DNA of 64,000 bases from Phoma sp. XZ068 (GCA_004835665.1 RBKR01000020.1:868001-932000), one strand, 5' to 3'; shown: positions 46,076-57,233, counted from the first letter of the stretch. The notes: a model not told the origin generated them from the sequence alone. Made by a program: numbers and translations.

Positions 46076-47005
46076 AATTGACCGCAGTGCAGGCCATCTG
46101 TGTCGATGCATGTCAGGCATGGTGCTTCCTTCAGCCGTGGTATTAGCTCGTTGAGGCTTCTGTCGGAGATTGTGACATTGGCACTAGCGTCATCTTATTG
46201 CTTTGGACCGACACACGAGTGGGCCACCAGATTGCCAACCACCATCGACGGACGACGATGTGGCGTTGCTTGGAACATTATCTTTCGAGGTCCTTTCGGA
46301 TCCTGCGCTTGTATCCTGACAGCCGTTGGCAGTACGGACTAGTGGCAGCGTTTGTGTGCTTTACATTATAGTCTTATCGACTTGGAGTTTGCGACTGTTT
46401 TCTCTCGATTGCTTTGCTATGTGATGTGCCTGTGTCATACCCGTGCATGGACGAACGCCGCAGGCTAACACAGACGCAACGTCAAGACGCTACCTCAACG
46501 CCGGTCCTGGTCACCGGTACCTGTCAAACGCTGATACGGTAAGCGAAGATAACACTTGCAGATGCTGTGCGCAGGATGCGTCCCGTTTGAGTTGAGGATG
46601 CATGCCGTGGGACAGATGTGTTGCGGGGATGGTTGAATGTAGAGCAGAGCGGTCGTTAGACAGTTTGCCCAACAAGAGGTCAAACCCTGGTGCAAACCTA
46701 AAAGCGTAGAAGATCATCATGCACGACATGAGGTTGAAACGGCCTTCACTTCCCCAGATATCGGCGCCCGTGTTGGTGCTAGCGTCGCGTGGTGGCGGGC
46801 CGAGGGTGAGCCTCACTAGAGCGGCTCGGAGCTAGGTCGACCAGTGACGTTGAGGCCAGGCAGTCGATAACTTGTCAACCACACCTCGAGGCCACACTGT
46901 CCTTTCCGCCCTCTGCTGTTGAAACGAATCAATACACGCACACGAAGAACTTGACATTCGAGTAATAGCCAGGACTGAGGAGGAAAAGAGAAACACCCCA
47001 CCGTC
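45953..47005. other. Intergenic, no gene seen
   Basis: A 16-nt direct repeat (TCGAACAAGGCTGTGG) occurs at 45953-45968, immediately after the EST1/SMG7 stop codon, and at 46060-46075. The rest has no supported feature. Confidence 0.45.
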
Positions 47006-48586
47006 ATGGCGGACGAAGTCGATATCGCGGCGCTCACCGAAGACCAACAACTCGCGCTGCAGCAATTCACCGCCGTCACAGACCAGGACCTGAAAGACGC
47101 AGTGCCGCTCCTCCAGCGATGCCAGTGGAACGTGCAGATCGCCATCGCGCGCTTCTTTGATGGCGAGCCCGCCGAAGACCCCGTCGCCGCCGCCGCAGCC
47201 CAGTCCGCACCGCAAGACACACGGCGGCAGGAAACACTCATGGGCGGCTTCAGCAGCCCGCGCTCCTCGACGTCCAGCGCGCGGCGCGTCAGAGTCGAGC
47301 CCGCCCCGCGCGTCGTGCCCCAGCCAGAAAGCCAGATCAACACACAGGCCCCGCTCGTCTTCTCGCTGCTGTGGGCCCCCGTGAGCTTGTTGTACTCGCT
47401 GCTGGCCCGCTACTTCCGCTTCATGGGGTACCTGTTCCCTTTCATCCCGCGCACATGGGGCAGACTCACGGCCTCGAACATCCGGAACCCCCCGTCGCGG
47501 CGCAGCGCGGGCCGTCGTCCCCTCAACCCGCGCGACACAGCGGCGCGCTTCGTCCGCGAATTCGAGGAAGAGTATGGGCCGAACGACCTCCCCTTCCACG
47601 ACGGCGGCTACGCAAGCGCCTTCGACCTCGCGAAGAAAGACCTCAAATTCCTCCTCGTCGTCCTCGTCTCCCCCGAACACGACCTCACCTCCCCCTTCAT
47701 CCGGGACACCCTGCTCGACCCAGACGTCCTAACTTTCATCCGCGACCCAGCAAACAACATGCTCCTCTGGGCCGGCTCCGTCTCAGACAGCGAAGCCTAC
47801 AGCGTCTCCTCAGCCCTAAACTGCACCAAATTCCCCTTCTCCGGGCTCATCGTGCACACCCCCTCCGTCAGCGCCTCAGCAATGGGCATCGCCGCGCGCA
47901 TCTCCGGCCCCATATCCCCAGGCTCCTACATCGCCAAGTTACGCGCGGCAATGGCCACGCATTCCGACGCCCTGGCCCGCGTGAGGGCAACCCGCGCAGA
48001 GCAGAATGCAGCCCGGAGTATCCGATCCCAGCAAGACAGCGCCTACGAGCGCAGTCTCGCACTCGATCGTGAACGCGCGCGGCTAAAGCGCGAAGCCGCC
48101 GAGCAAGCCGCGGCTGCAGAAAAAGCTGCGCGCGAGGCAGAAGAGGCTGCAAAGCTGTACGCAGCGAATCTAGCGCAGTGGCGACGATGGCGAGCAGCTA
48201 GGATAGCGCCCGAGCCGGATGTCGATGCAGATGCGGGGGATGTAGTGCGTGTGTCGCTACGGATGCCGAGCGCAGAGAGGATCGTCCGACGGTTCAAGGC
48301 AAACGCAGAGGTCGAGGAGGTCTATGCTTTTGTCGAGTGCTACGATACTTTACAATCAGGCGAAGGCAGTGAGCCCGCTGAGGCGAGTAGGACTCTTGGG
48401 GAGGTGGAAAAACCGCAAGGTTTCGAGCATGAATATACATTCCGGCTCGTTAGCCCCATGCCGCGCGAAGTCTACGACCTAGCATCCGGTGGAACAGTGC
48501 GGCAGCGCATCGGGCGGAGTGGGAATCTAATCGTTGAGCGCATTGGAGGGGATGACGATGAAGACTCTGATGATGAGGAAGAATAG
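47006..48586 (+). CDS. UBX-domain ERAD adaptor (UBX2/FAF2/UBXD8 type)
   Basis: A single exon of 526 residues with the full domain order of the family. A UBA-like N-terminus comes first (LALQQFTAVTDQDLKDAVPL, CQWNVQIAIARFFD). A hydrophobic hairpin at about residues 115-145 (LVFSLLWAPVSLLYSLLARY) inserts into the ER or lipid-droplet membrane. The thioredoxin-like UAS domain follows (KDLKFLLVVLVSPEHD, LDPDVLTFIRDPANNMLLWA). Next is a long charged coiled coil (RERARLKREAAEQAAAAEKA). The C-terminal UBX domain starts at VRVSLRMPSAERIVRRFKAN and carries the Cdc48-binding turn as SPMPREVYD instead of the usual FPR. The acidic tail is DDDEDSDDEEE. It recruits Cdc48/p97 to ubiquitinated ER proteins. 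Confidence 0.92.
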   Translation: MADEVDIAALTEDQQLALQQFTAVTDQDLKDAVPLLQRCQWNVQIAIARFFDGEPAEDPVAAAAAQSAPQDTRRQETLMGGFSSPRSSTSSARRVRVEPAPRVVPQPESQINTQAPLVFSLLWAPVSLLYSLLARYFRFMGYLFPFIPRTWGRLTASNIRNPPSRRSAGRRPLNPRDTAARFVREFEEEYGPNDLPFHDGGYASAFDLAKKDLKFLLVVLVSPEHDLTSPFIRDTLLDPDVLTFIRDPANNMLLWAGSVSDSEAYSVSSALNCTKFPFSGLIVHTPSVSASAMGIAARISGPISPGSYIAKLRAAMATHSDALARVRATRAEQNAARSIRSQQDSAYERSLALDRERARLKREAAEQAAAAEKAAREAEEAAKLYAANLAQWRRWRAARIAPEPDVDADAGDVVRVSLRMPSAERIVRRFKANAEVEEVYAFVECYDTLQSGEGSEPAEASRTLGEVEKPQGFEHEYTFRLVSPMPREVYDLASGGTVRQRIGRSGNLIVERIGGDDDEDSDDEEE

Positions 48587-49043
48587 ACTCTGGAGGAGAA
48601 GAGTAGAAGGTAATGAAGAGAAGAGCATTACGGCGTCTTGAACGCATTGAACGCATTGAAATTAGCGTGGGATGGGAATAATAAACTTCAATCTTCTTCC
48701 AAGAACGTGGTTCTCACATCTCATCTGCAAGCATAAATAGACGGTCAAGTGAATGTTGAAGCGTTATTGATAGCTATGGATGTACTACTACTACTACTCT
48801 TGCTCTCATCGAATCATTCCTATTCCTACTCCTATTCCTACGTGTGCCAACATCAAACAGCGTAACAAGCGCATTCCGTCATCCTTGTCCCTGAGTGTCC
48901 TTTTGTCGTGGCTGCCCCGCGCTTCGTTTCGTCCTTTGCTTCGTATTGAAGCTCTTCCAAGTCTTCTGTTCTCTGCTCCACCTATTTATCCCCCATTGCG
49001 AACTCCGTCCCGGGCGCGAATCAGTATGCTAGACATCAGCCTC
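48587..49043. other. Convergent 3' region with short simple repeats
   Basis: TAC triplets (about 48783-48799) and CCTATT/CCTACT units (about 48820-48842) lie here. No gene is seen. Confidence 0.45.
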
Positions 49044-51300
49044 CTAGTTCTTGCTTGCTCGTCCGGCGCGGACCAGGTCTTGAAACGACGACTCCAGCCC
49101 CCGCTTCACCTCGCGGTAGCTCACAATGAGGACGTTCTGCTCGTCTCTGCTCGTTAGCATGATCTTCTCGTCGGTCCCGGCGTCGAGCTTGTTCAGGCAG
49201 TCAAGCACGTGTGCCAGATCGGTCACTGGATGCCCGTTGGCATCGACCTGGTGGAAGACATAATCTCTGAAAAGCTTGAGGTAGTATCGTTCTCCTGTCT
49301 CGGCCCATCCGGACGAGGGATTCGCCGCTGTGCTTCCGGGCACATGCTGGCTTGCGTCGAGTTCGGGGCGCTCGTTGATCATATTGAGTTTGACGAGGAG
49401 ACGGACGATGCGGCTTGATTCAAGCTCGCGCCCGAGTGTGTTGGTCAACGTATCCTGCGCGTGGAGCTCCGAGTCAAACACGGAGGCAAATTGGTCGGCG
49501 ATTCCGCCAAGGAAGGTATCGATATCTTTTTGAACGTTGGGGGCGGTGGGTGATGAGGGTGTGTCTGGCTGGGGCTGCGGGCTGAGAAGGTACTGGATGC
49601 ATTCCTTCAACCGGCCTGTATAGCTCCTTGATATGTAGTCCATAGATTTTTGCATATTCATGTGAGCCTGCGGACTGTTGTTGGCGATGCAGAGGACCAG
49701 TCGTCCAAGCTGGAGGAGGTCGTCGGCTTGTATATCAGCCACGGGGCGGGTGTTGTCAAACTGCACCACATCCATGATGCCGCATGCGCTTAATCGTATG
49801 CGGTTCTTCGAAGTCAGGAGAATCTTGGACGGCGTGATGAGTCTTGCGGCCAAACCTGCGCCGTGAATGGCTTTCAGCGCCGAGCCAATCTGTACAAGAT
49901 AGCCCCATAGTGTCTGCTCGGAGACGTGTGATGACGCTGCCTGTCTGCCGTGGTAGCGCGGCACGGGTTTGAAGTGCTCGTCTGCAAGTGATTTGGCATT
50001 CGGATGGTAATCTGTCACCATGATCAGAGAGCTGTCGCCGAATGCTCTTGTGGTGAATGCTTCGTGAATGGTGACCACGCCGCCATTCAGTATCCTCTTC
50101 CATGGCTGGAACGAGCGCATTGCGGTTTCGTTCGTCAGGCGAAAGTTCTCGAGACGACGCAAAGCGTATGTCTTGCCATCTTTGCTGGAGATGGCCTTGT
50201 AGATCCAGCTCGCGTAGCCAAAGGGAGCATTGTTCCTTTGCGGAGAAATGTCGAGACAGAAGAGGGAGTGGTACTGCTCGATATGTGGTAAAGATGTGTT
50301 GGGAAGGATCTGGCGTGCAACTTCCGCCTTCTTCTGCAGATCTTCTCGAAGACTGTCTGGAATGAAAAAGTCGTGGGCGGTGCGCTGGTACGCAAGCAAC
50401 CCAGTAGGCTGGGGGCCCACCGGCCAGTAAAGATGGTATGCGGGTGAAGCCTGGAAGGTGTTGGCGTTTTGGTAGTAGGACGCGCCACCAAGTCCGGAGG
50501 GGTCCTGGGCATATGGATTGATAGCTGGTGCGGAGGCAGCGATTGTGGATATGCCTGAGGATGTGTTGAATGGATCGTAACTGAGGACGGATGCGGACGA
50601 AGCCGGATCAACCTGCAGCCATTAGCTCGAGGAATGATGATGCTGCGACTCCAGCTACATGACTGGAAGGAATGAAGTGCTGGCTGCCGCCCGGGGATAA
50701 AATAAACGGCATGGTGAGTGATCGAGTGACATACCATCTGTCCCTCAAACGTTTGAGGTACGAATTCCTGGAAGTCCTGCGCCTGCCATTCGGTCGAGGG
50801 CTCCTTCGCGTGCAGGCTGGGCGTGCTCACGGCTGGTGGGGTCAGCAAAGAAGGTGCTACAGTCCGTCAAAACTCACCAGAGCGCTGCGACTTGGGGGTG
50901 AAGACAGCAGCATTTGCGGCCTTGGGCGAGATGGCTGCACTGCGCGCAGAGGGGGTTACCAATCCGTTCGTGCTTGCCTGCAAGGGTGTGAAGGAGGGCG
51001 AGTCGACGTTGAACCTCTTCTTGGCGTTCTCATTCTGGTTCAACTTGGCGTGGTCGTGAATATATGGGCACGCTGGACGGGTCAGCACAGCATTCGGCAC
51101 GTGCAATGGCCGTACTTACTGTTCTCATAGCGGCAGTGTCCGTAGATGGTGACATTGCGGCAAAAGGTGTTCTTGGCTTCTGCACGGGGTTAGGCGCAGG
51201 ACAGGCTGACGGGCGATTCACTCATACCGCGGCCTTTCGGGCGAGGAGAAGACACTCCCCGTCGCGAGTCACCCGAGGGAGCGCCAAAGGCTGTTGCCAT
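49044..51300 (-). CDS. PAN3: PAN3, regulatory subunit of the PAN2-PAN3 deadenylase
   Basis: Five minus-strand exons (51300-51228, 51179-51120, 51072-50878, 50832-50735, 50612-49044) with introns of 48, 47, 45 and 122 nt encode 664 residues, the usual PAN3 length. The N-terminus MATAFGAPSGDSRRGVSSPR leads to the CCCH zinc finger CRNVTIYGHCRYENTCPYIH (C-x8-C-x5-C-x3-H), which appears only after splicing and binds poly(A). A disordered part contains the PAM2-like KRFNVDSPSFTP. The pseudokinase domain follows (GLLAYQRTAHDFFIP, LFCLDISPQRNNAPFGY, YALRRLENFRLTNETAM, WGYLVQIGSALKAIH). The C-terminal knob ends with REVKRGLESSFQDLVRA. PAN3 recruits the PAN2 nuclease to mRNA poly(A) tails. An in-frame ATG at 51771 could add 157 residues, but family comparison favours 51300. 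Confidence 0.95.
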
Positions 51301-52322
51301 GAACCGCGCTGGGGGAGGGTGGGGGGTGCCGGAGGGCGGGGCGGGGGCGGCGTGGGCAGCGTTCTGCGTCGTCTTGGTCGGGGCAGCAGCGTCAGTCCAT
51401 CGAGCAGCGGCCTTGGTCGCCTTGGTGCGTCTGTAGTTGCGCGTCTGCTTGGGCGGGACGGTGCCGGGCGCGGGGCCAGCCGGGAGCGAGTCCCGGGACG
51501 ACGACGAGGTCAGCTCGGAGATGGTGTCGGTGGTCGAGGAGCTCGAGCTCGCAGTGGCACTCGCATGTGTGTATCCCTTGGGCCTGGGCTTGGGGACGGG
51601 CGCGGTCCGGGAGGGCGCAGCGGGGTGCGACACGGCGCCGTGGGAGGGCACAGCGGGCTGAATGGTGGGCAATGTCCGTCCCTCGCTGGGCAGAGACGTT
51701 CCTGCGCGCGTTAGACGTGTCTGGCTAACGAGCCCGCCATCGCAGGCATGCGCCGCCGTGGACGACGGCATGGCGGCAGCGCGGTGGCATGGAGCTGGGG
51801 CATTGGTACCGTTATGGGCTACAGGCAGTTCACCACCCCGCAGCAAATCCAGCTTCCTGTAGCAGCAGCGGGCGCCTCTCCATCGACAGGGCAGTCCAGG
51901 ATACAAGAACAAGCAGGGCAGGGCGCGGAGACGTCGTTGCGATATGTGGATAGCTGACGCCAGCGACCCTGCATGCCGTCTTGGCGAACTTTGACGTTCA
52001 CCCCACACCCCTCACACGTCAACCTCACTCGCACGACCACAGACGACCTTTGACAAGAATAAAAAAAATTGTTGGTGGTTCAGGTCATAGGACGGCTTAG
52101 GTGACAATGTCGCCTAAAATCAGTAATCTTGCTGATCGTGTCTAGTCATGCAGACTTCCACTACAGAACTGCCAGTCTGCACGACACATGTTATCACAAC
52201 AAGGAGACACCAAAATGAACGTAGGTTTGGAAAAAAAAAAATGTCATTCCCTGACAATGCTATGTACCATTAAATCCTCCAAAACCAATACCCCTCCCCC
52301 AACAGCTCCACAAATGCAGAGT
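51301..52322. other. GC-rich upstream region of PAN3, frame open into it
   Basis: The minus-strand frame of PAN3 stays open to about 52008 through Pro/Ala/Ser-rich codons (KPRPKGYTHASATASSSSS), with an ATG at 51771. It may be 5' leader or an N-terminal extension. The rest, to the end of the sHSP gene, shows nothing. Confidence 0.4.
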
Positions 52323-53522
52323 CTACTCAATGTCTACCTTCTTGATCTCCACAAATCCCTCGTCTTCCTTGCGCACCTCCACCCTCAGCACACCGTCCTC
52401 CAACTTCGCCGTAATGCCCTCCGCATCCACATGCGCCGGATTAGCTCGCGTACCCAGTCTAATCTTCCTCTCAAAGGGGCCGACCTTGCGCTCGTCCATC
52501 GCGAGCGTCTTCAGGAACTCCTCGTCGCCAGGACGGTAAACTACACCGGCGACAGATAGCTCGGACTTCTCTGCGTCCCAGTTCACACCGACGTCTTCCT
52601 TCTTTGCGCCGGGCAAGGAGATGTGGATGATGTAGGATGAGGGTGTGTCGAAGATGTCGGCTTCGGGGGAGAAGTCGTCGTTCTCCTTGGCAACGGTAGT
52701 GTCGTTGTCGTTGTTGTTGTTCTTGTTGGAAGGATGCTCGGCCATAAAGGCGTCGAAGATGGAGCTGAAGATGGAAGGGTCAAAGCCTGCTCCACCGCCG
52801 AAACCGCGCATCTGGCAGGGTCCACCGAAGCCAGAGAAACCCCAGGGACCTCTTCCTCCAGGTCTGCCGTGGTGGCCTCGAGGGCCATGGCCATGAGGAC
52901 CGCCCCAAGCGCCTTCTCCAGGCGGACCACGGTGACAGCCGCGAGGACCGCGACCAGGTCCGTCATGAGGGGGGCCGTGTTGTCGGTGGTGGCCTGGGCC
53001 ACCGTGATGAGGACCAAACCCGCCACGTCCTCCGAATCCGCGACGGCCACGACGGCTGCCACAACGACCGTGGCGTCCGGATCCACAGGCGCGTCCTCCC
53101 TCGGCATCAGAGCCAGAGCCAGCAGGTCCTTCACCGTTGTCGTTTTTTTCTTTCTCGTTTTCGTTGTCGCTCTTCTCGATGTCCTTCATACCGTCCTCAC
53201 CGTGCTCGTGATGAAGAGCATCTTCATCGTGGTGAGGAGCATCGCCGTGAGGTCCAGGAGGGGGGCCAGGTGGTGGAGGGCCACGGTGAGGCATTCCTCT
53301 AGGGCCGCCGAAGAACTGATGACCCCATCCCCAAGGGTTGAAGGGAGGTTCCTGACCTTCGTGGTCTTCGCCGCGCTGGTCTTCGTTGCTACGATCTTGA
53401 TCGAAGGCGCCGCGCTGATTCGGACCTTGGCCAAAGAGAGGGTGATTGCTGCCTTGCTGCTCGAGGCTAGCGAGGAAGTCCCAGAAGGGAGCAGTATTGT
53501 TCATGTAATTGAAAGAAGCCAT
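52323..53522 (-). CDS. Small heat-shock protein (Hsp20/alpha-crystallin) with long Gly/His/Pro-rich N-terminal region
   Basis: A single exon of 399 residues. The C-terminal ~110 residues form the alpha-crystallin domain (ADIFDTPSSYIIHISLPGAK, EDVGVNWDAEKSELSVAG, FERKIRLGTRANPAHVDAEG, AKLEDGVLRVEVRK). The domain ends in EGFVEIKKVDIE without a clear IxI motif, although VEIKKVDIE offers hydrophobic residues. The first ~230 residues are unusual. After MASFNYMNNTAPFWDFLASL they are dominated by Gly, His, Pro and Arg (GHGPRGHHGRPGGRGPWG, GRRGFGGRGGFGPHHGG) with an acidic patch in between. Typical sHSPs have short hydrophobic N-termini. The function would be ATP-independent chaperoning. The start is set by the first ATG; a GTG further upstream was not used. 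Confidence 0.9.
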   Translation of the reverse strand: MASFNYMNNTAPFWDFLASLEQQGSNHPLFGQGPNQRGAFDQDRSNEDQRGEDHEGQEPPFNPWGWGHQFFGGPRGMPHRGPPPPGPPPGPHGDAPHHDEDALHHEHGEDGMKDIEKSDNENEKEKNDNGEGPAGSGSDAEGGRACGSGRHGRCGSRRGRRGFGGRGGFGPHHGGPGHHRQHGPPHDGPGRGPRGCHRGPPGEGAWGGPHGHGPRGHHGRPGGRGPWGFSGFGGPCQMRGFGGGAGFDPSIFSSIFDAFMAEHPSNKNNNNDNDTTVAKENDDFSPEADIFDTPSSYIIHISLPGAKKEDVGVNWDAEKSELSVAGVVYRPGDEEFLKTLAMDERKVGPFERKIRLGTRANPAHVDAEGITAKLEDGVLRVEVRKEDEGFVEIKKVDIE

Positions 53523-54551
53523 GATGATTGTTGATGATGAAAGAAAAGAAGCATCACTGTCTACCTGATCGGGCACTTATACACATCTATCTTGCCAGGC
53601 ATCAAGCTTCACGTGTAGGCGTACGTATGTTCACCCCTCCTCGCCACAGCCTTACCCGGTCGTCAGACACGCCTCGTTGCGTCAGAGACCAATAGTATAG
53701 CTCTTTCTGAGGAAATTACGAAGCAAACGGAACTTGCAAGAAGAGTCATTGCAGATAGGCGTCTCTGCCGCGTCTCATGGAAGTGTCTAGCCTTCTAAGT
53801 GGTAGGCATAGATGGTTGCGCGGCCTCTAAGTGGTCGAAAGAGGTAAGGTTTGGGGAATGTCGGTGGTTGTTTCCTCCGATGTGGCGCAAAGAGGCGTGA
53901 AACTGTGGCGACGAACACGTAGAGCGATCAGTTGCCCGAGCATTGTCTCGGAGGCTTACAAGCACCTTGAGGCCGATGTATAGCTGAACTGTGTTCCAGA
54001 TTGTGATTCGCGAAGGCGTCAAAGGGTGCCAAGGCTCGTTGGTTGTCTACCTGCGAACCATGTTGGTTCCCCGCTGCCGTTTGCAGCGAAAGATCCCATT
54101 GCTCCTGCGGGATGACGCAATAATGCATCAGAAGGCATCAGAGCCAAAGAGATGAAAGGTCGAGGTATTGATCGCAAGAGCTGCTTGTGAAGTTTGTGAA
54201 GGCGGAGCGACCTCAGTCTGTGGGTGCTAGCGCTTCTGTTGCTACTCCGCAATATAGCATAACGGATGGTTTTCCAGGCTTACTGAAAAGAGTACACGGT
54301 GGATCCAGACCCTGACATGGTTTTGTTCATAAAGGCAGGGTTGCAGCTGATGCACATATCAAGGTTTGGTAGCGACTGTCTGATTGCTTGCTGGAAGTGG
54401 GGTAGAGGGGCAGTTTCCTCATGACGCAAGTGGGGCCTATACAAACAATTGCAAGATCAAACTTTCAGCACACTAATCTACTGACACTTCACTTCTTACA
54501 ACCATAATTCCACCCCAAAACTACACCACACTTCCAATTGAATCCTCCAAA
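53523..54551. other. Divergent promoter region
   Basis: A TATAAG on the minus strand (53576-53581) lies about 57 nt before the sHSP start. I looked for heat-shock elements (TTCnnGAA) near it and found none with exact spacing. No gene is seen. Confidence 0.4.
53576..53581 (-). promoter_or_regulatory. TATA box of the sHSP gene
   Basis: TATAAG on the minus strand, 54-59 nt upstream of the ATG at 53522. Motif match only. Confidence 0.45.
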
Positions 54552-55109
54552 ATGCCTGCTATCCCCACCTCCACCTCTGTCAGCGAGTCTGCCGTCATCG
54601 ACGCACCCTTCAGCGATGTCTGGCACCTGATCAAGCTCCAGGACTTCAGCAAGTTCTGGTCGAAGCTGGAGAAGAGCGAGTTCGTCAAAGGCACCTCTCC
54701 CGAGACCGACGTCGTCCAGTGGACATTCAAGGACGGCCAGACCCTCGAGGTCAAGCAGGAGGAGCATTCCGTAAGTTCCTAAATTTGCGCGCCAATGCAT
54801 GAGCTCACATTGACGGATTCAGACCATCGACCACTTCATCACCTACTCCGTCATCTCTGCTAAGCCCGAGTTGAGCTACACCTCGGTCGTCTCCACCATC
54901 CGCGTATACCCCGTCACCTCTGGCAAGCACGAGGGCCAGACCTTCATCACCTGGACCGGCAACTTCTCCTCGGACGCCGATGCTAGTACGTAACAAAAAA
55001 AATCGAATTTCTGCAATATGAGCTAACAAACGCAGGCGTTATCCAGGATGCCAAGTTCAAGCGCCGCGAGGCTCTCGATGACCTCGCCAAGGCCGCCTCG
55101 AAGAAATAG
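54552..55109 (+). CDS. SRPBCC/Bet v 1-fold protein (polyketide cyclase/dehydrase-like)
   Basis: Exons 54552-54770, 54823-54985 and 55036-55109 encode 151 residues, with introns of 52 and 50 nt. The pattern SAVIDAPFSDVWHLIKLQDF...FWSKLEKSEFVKG starts the START/Bet v 1-type fold. DVVQWTFKDGQTLEVKQEEHS, ITYSVISAKPELSYTSVVS and TIRVYPV...GQTFITWTGNFSSDA form the beta sheet. DAKFKRREALDDLAKAASKK is the long C-terminal helix that closes the ligand pocket. Members bind small hydrophobic molecules, and some catalyse cyclisation or dehydration. No signal peptide, so the protein is cytosolic. The ligand is unknown. The length is typical. Confidence 0.9.
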
Positions 55110-55811
55110 ATGCTTGCGAGCATTCGAGGGGGTGAGGACGAGGAGCCAAGAATGAATTCGATGTCTGATTACCTCCAAGAGGGGGAGCAGCTTTCTAGCG
55201 TGTAATAGCGTGGACGAACGAATACCAAAATTGATCATAACATACCCTGTATGAACAAATATCAACTTTATGACGCATTTTATGGAAGCATCGATATTTG
55301 GACTAGTACAGTCACTGTCTATGAACATTTCTCTCATATAAATTTGCTTTGCTGATATATTTCTCTGCTGCTTTCGCACTTGTCAGTCTGGTCTAACCTC
55401 CTTCAAACGTTCCCTTCTTGTAGTCCATGCCAAAGCTCCATGCGATCTGTACAACGAGGACTGCAATCTGATGAATCGAAGGAACAACAAAGCTGGCTGG
55501 GAAAATCGCCCAATCCCGCAGAGCTGTTGCTGGTAGAATGTGCATCAACTAACGACCACTTGGCATCTGCTGCCTTCAGTCATCCTTAGCTATCTGATGC
55601 GGTGCTGACCGTTGGCAATGCCTTGTTTCGGAGTCTCCAAATCAGTTCCACTCTGTTATATGCGTCCCATGCCTGCACTTTGTGCTGGTCAAGACTATCA
55701 ACCTGTTGAGGAAGATATACCAAGGTCGTAGAGTGAATAACGTGGTTTCATTCAGGTATATGAACACTGCAGTTCGACGTTCGTTGTAGGTGAAGCTCCT
55801 GCAATATTTCC
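55110..55811. other. Convergent 3' region, no gene seen
   Basis: No supported feature. Confidence 0.4.
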
Positions 55812-57233
55812 TCATGTGTTCCTCTGTCCCATCGCGAAGATGTCAGGTGATGAAGGTGCAGACGAAGGACGCTCAGCGTTGGCATCAACACCAGCTTTTC
55901 GTCGTGAGTTCCAACTCCTGTGCTTCGAGTGCATTGGTGCGGTGCGCTCTGGGTTTCGCCGACTCTCAACTACTTTGGCCGGCCATGGAAAGTCCAGCGC
56001 TGGATCTTCGTCCTGTCGGAGAATCCGGTCTTGGCTTTCTCGCTCGTCACCAACGTCACTTGACATCTCGATGACTTCGCCAGATTCAGCAATGAATTCG
56101 GCAAAGGTTGGTTTGTCCGCATTAGAGCCTCCGTCCCTGCGTTCGTTTGATCCGAGGTGCGTGGTGGTAGATGTCGAACGATCTGTCAGTTTTGAGCTTC
56201 CATTTGACTGTGCATTGGAAGAGCGTAAAGATTTAGTGATTGACCCTGCTGCTGAGAACACGCCCCTAAGGAGTGGGCGAAGAGTTGCCAGACATCCTGC
56301 TATGATACTGGCGCCACACTCGATTGTGGACCAGATGGCGATGTTGGTTGCGTTCCAGAAGAAGTCGTCGATTTGAGTCAGTCCATCAACGTACTGGAAT
56401 CGAATCATGGAGCAGATGCAGGCGCTTGCGGCGAGGCAGAGGATGAATCCAACCGAGAATTTCGACCTTCGGTCCATGTTTGAATTCCAGAGGACCATTA
56501 TTGGCAACACGACAAAGACGAGATCCGTAAGGGTGGAGAATGTGGCTATCATTCGACCTGTCAGTAATGTTTTCCTGTTCGCGGTCCAGCATGGAAGTCC
56601 CTTACCTGACTGGTATGCCATGAAACGGTCAAGGCCTCTCGAGGTGCATTGACGTTTGAGCTGTTGTATAGCGTACTTGTCGACGTTCCCCCCGCAGCGG
56701 AAGATACAGTAGAAGAAAGCAGAGACTGAAGAGAAAACGCTGATTCCAATGGTTACATAAATGAGCATTATGTGCCATTGAGCGATCACAATGCGTGCGA
56801 AGAAAATACCGAGTGAGATTTTGACCGCCATCATGGCAATGAGGTAGGTTACTTCGCTCACGACGACCCACTACTAGAGTCAGCCTGATCGGGAGATATG
56901 TTGAACTTGCTTGCCTTCGTCAGCTTCTCGAGTGCTTCGAAGCTCGAGATGTGTGTGCCACCGCCATTCGCTTCAATATACAGTTGCGATCCAGCGTATA
57001 CTGTAAAAATCATCTACAAGCATGTTAGTACAAGCAGTACTCTGCAATGAACCAAGAGCAAGTCCTACACCAGCCACAATCATAGTCGCATCGTCCCAGC
57101 CGAAGCTTGAAATGACCCACGTGCGAGTCCATATTCTGAGTAGAATGAAAAACCAAGCAAGTGCCAGGAATGCAATCGTTATCTTCTCTCCTTGCGCGCC
57201 CGCTTGGGCAATCTCTTCAAAACCATGCACCAT
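55812..57233 (-). CDS. Seven-helix rhodopsin-like fungal integral membrane protein (PTH11-related)
   Basis: Four minus-strand exons (57233-57069, 57013-56915, 56870-56606, 56557-55812) encode 424 residues. The order of helices fits the fungal rhodopsin-like domain: TIAFLALAWFFILLRIWTRT, GWDDATMIVAG with IFTVYAGSQ, then TKWVVVSEVTYLIAMMAVKI with SLGIFFARI. These are followed by IYVTIGISVFSSVSAFFYCI, TDLVFVVLPIMVLWNSNMDR with KFSVGFILCLAASACICSMI, and NIAIWSTIECGASIIAGCLA. CFRC-like IFRCGG lies in the middle loop, and the last ~150 residues are disordered and acidic. Intron 2 (56871-56914) has a GC donor (AAG|GCAAGC) and a TAG acceptor, forced by the conserved LTKWVV junction. Intron 3 is 48 nt and stop-free. 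No CFEM domain is present. These proteins are thought to sense host or nutrient signals at the plasma membrane; the ligand is unknown. Confidence 0.85.

Noticed and set aside
46832..47680. Minus-strand open frame antisense to the UBX2-type gene
   Set aside because: The plus strand has a clear UBA-UAS-UBX protein. The antisense product shows no family and only biased composition.
51064..51714. Plus-strand Gly/Arg-rich open frame over the start of PAN3
   Set aside because: It is antisense to spliced PAN3 exons and to GC-rich leader DNA, without any motif.
52734..53534. Plus-strand open frame over the heat-shock gene
   Set aside because: It is a shadow of the low-complexity sHSP coding region; the alpha-crystallin domain is on the minus strand.
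53577..53760. Possible heat-shock elements upstream of the sHSP gene
   Set aside because: TTC and GAA units occur, but not at the 2-nt spacing needed for a proper element.
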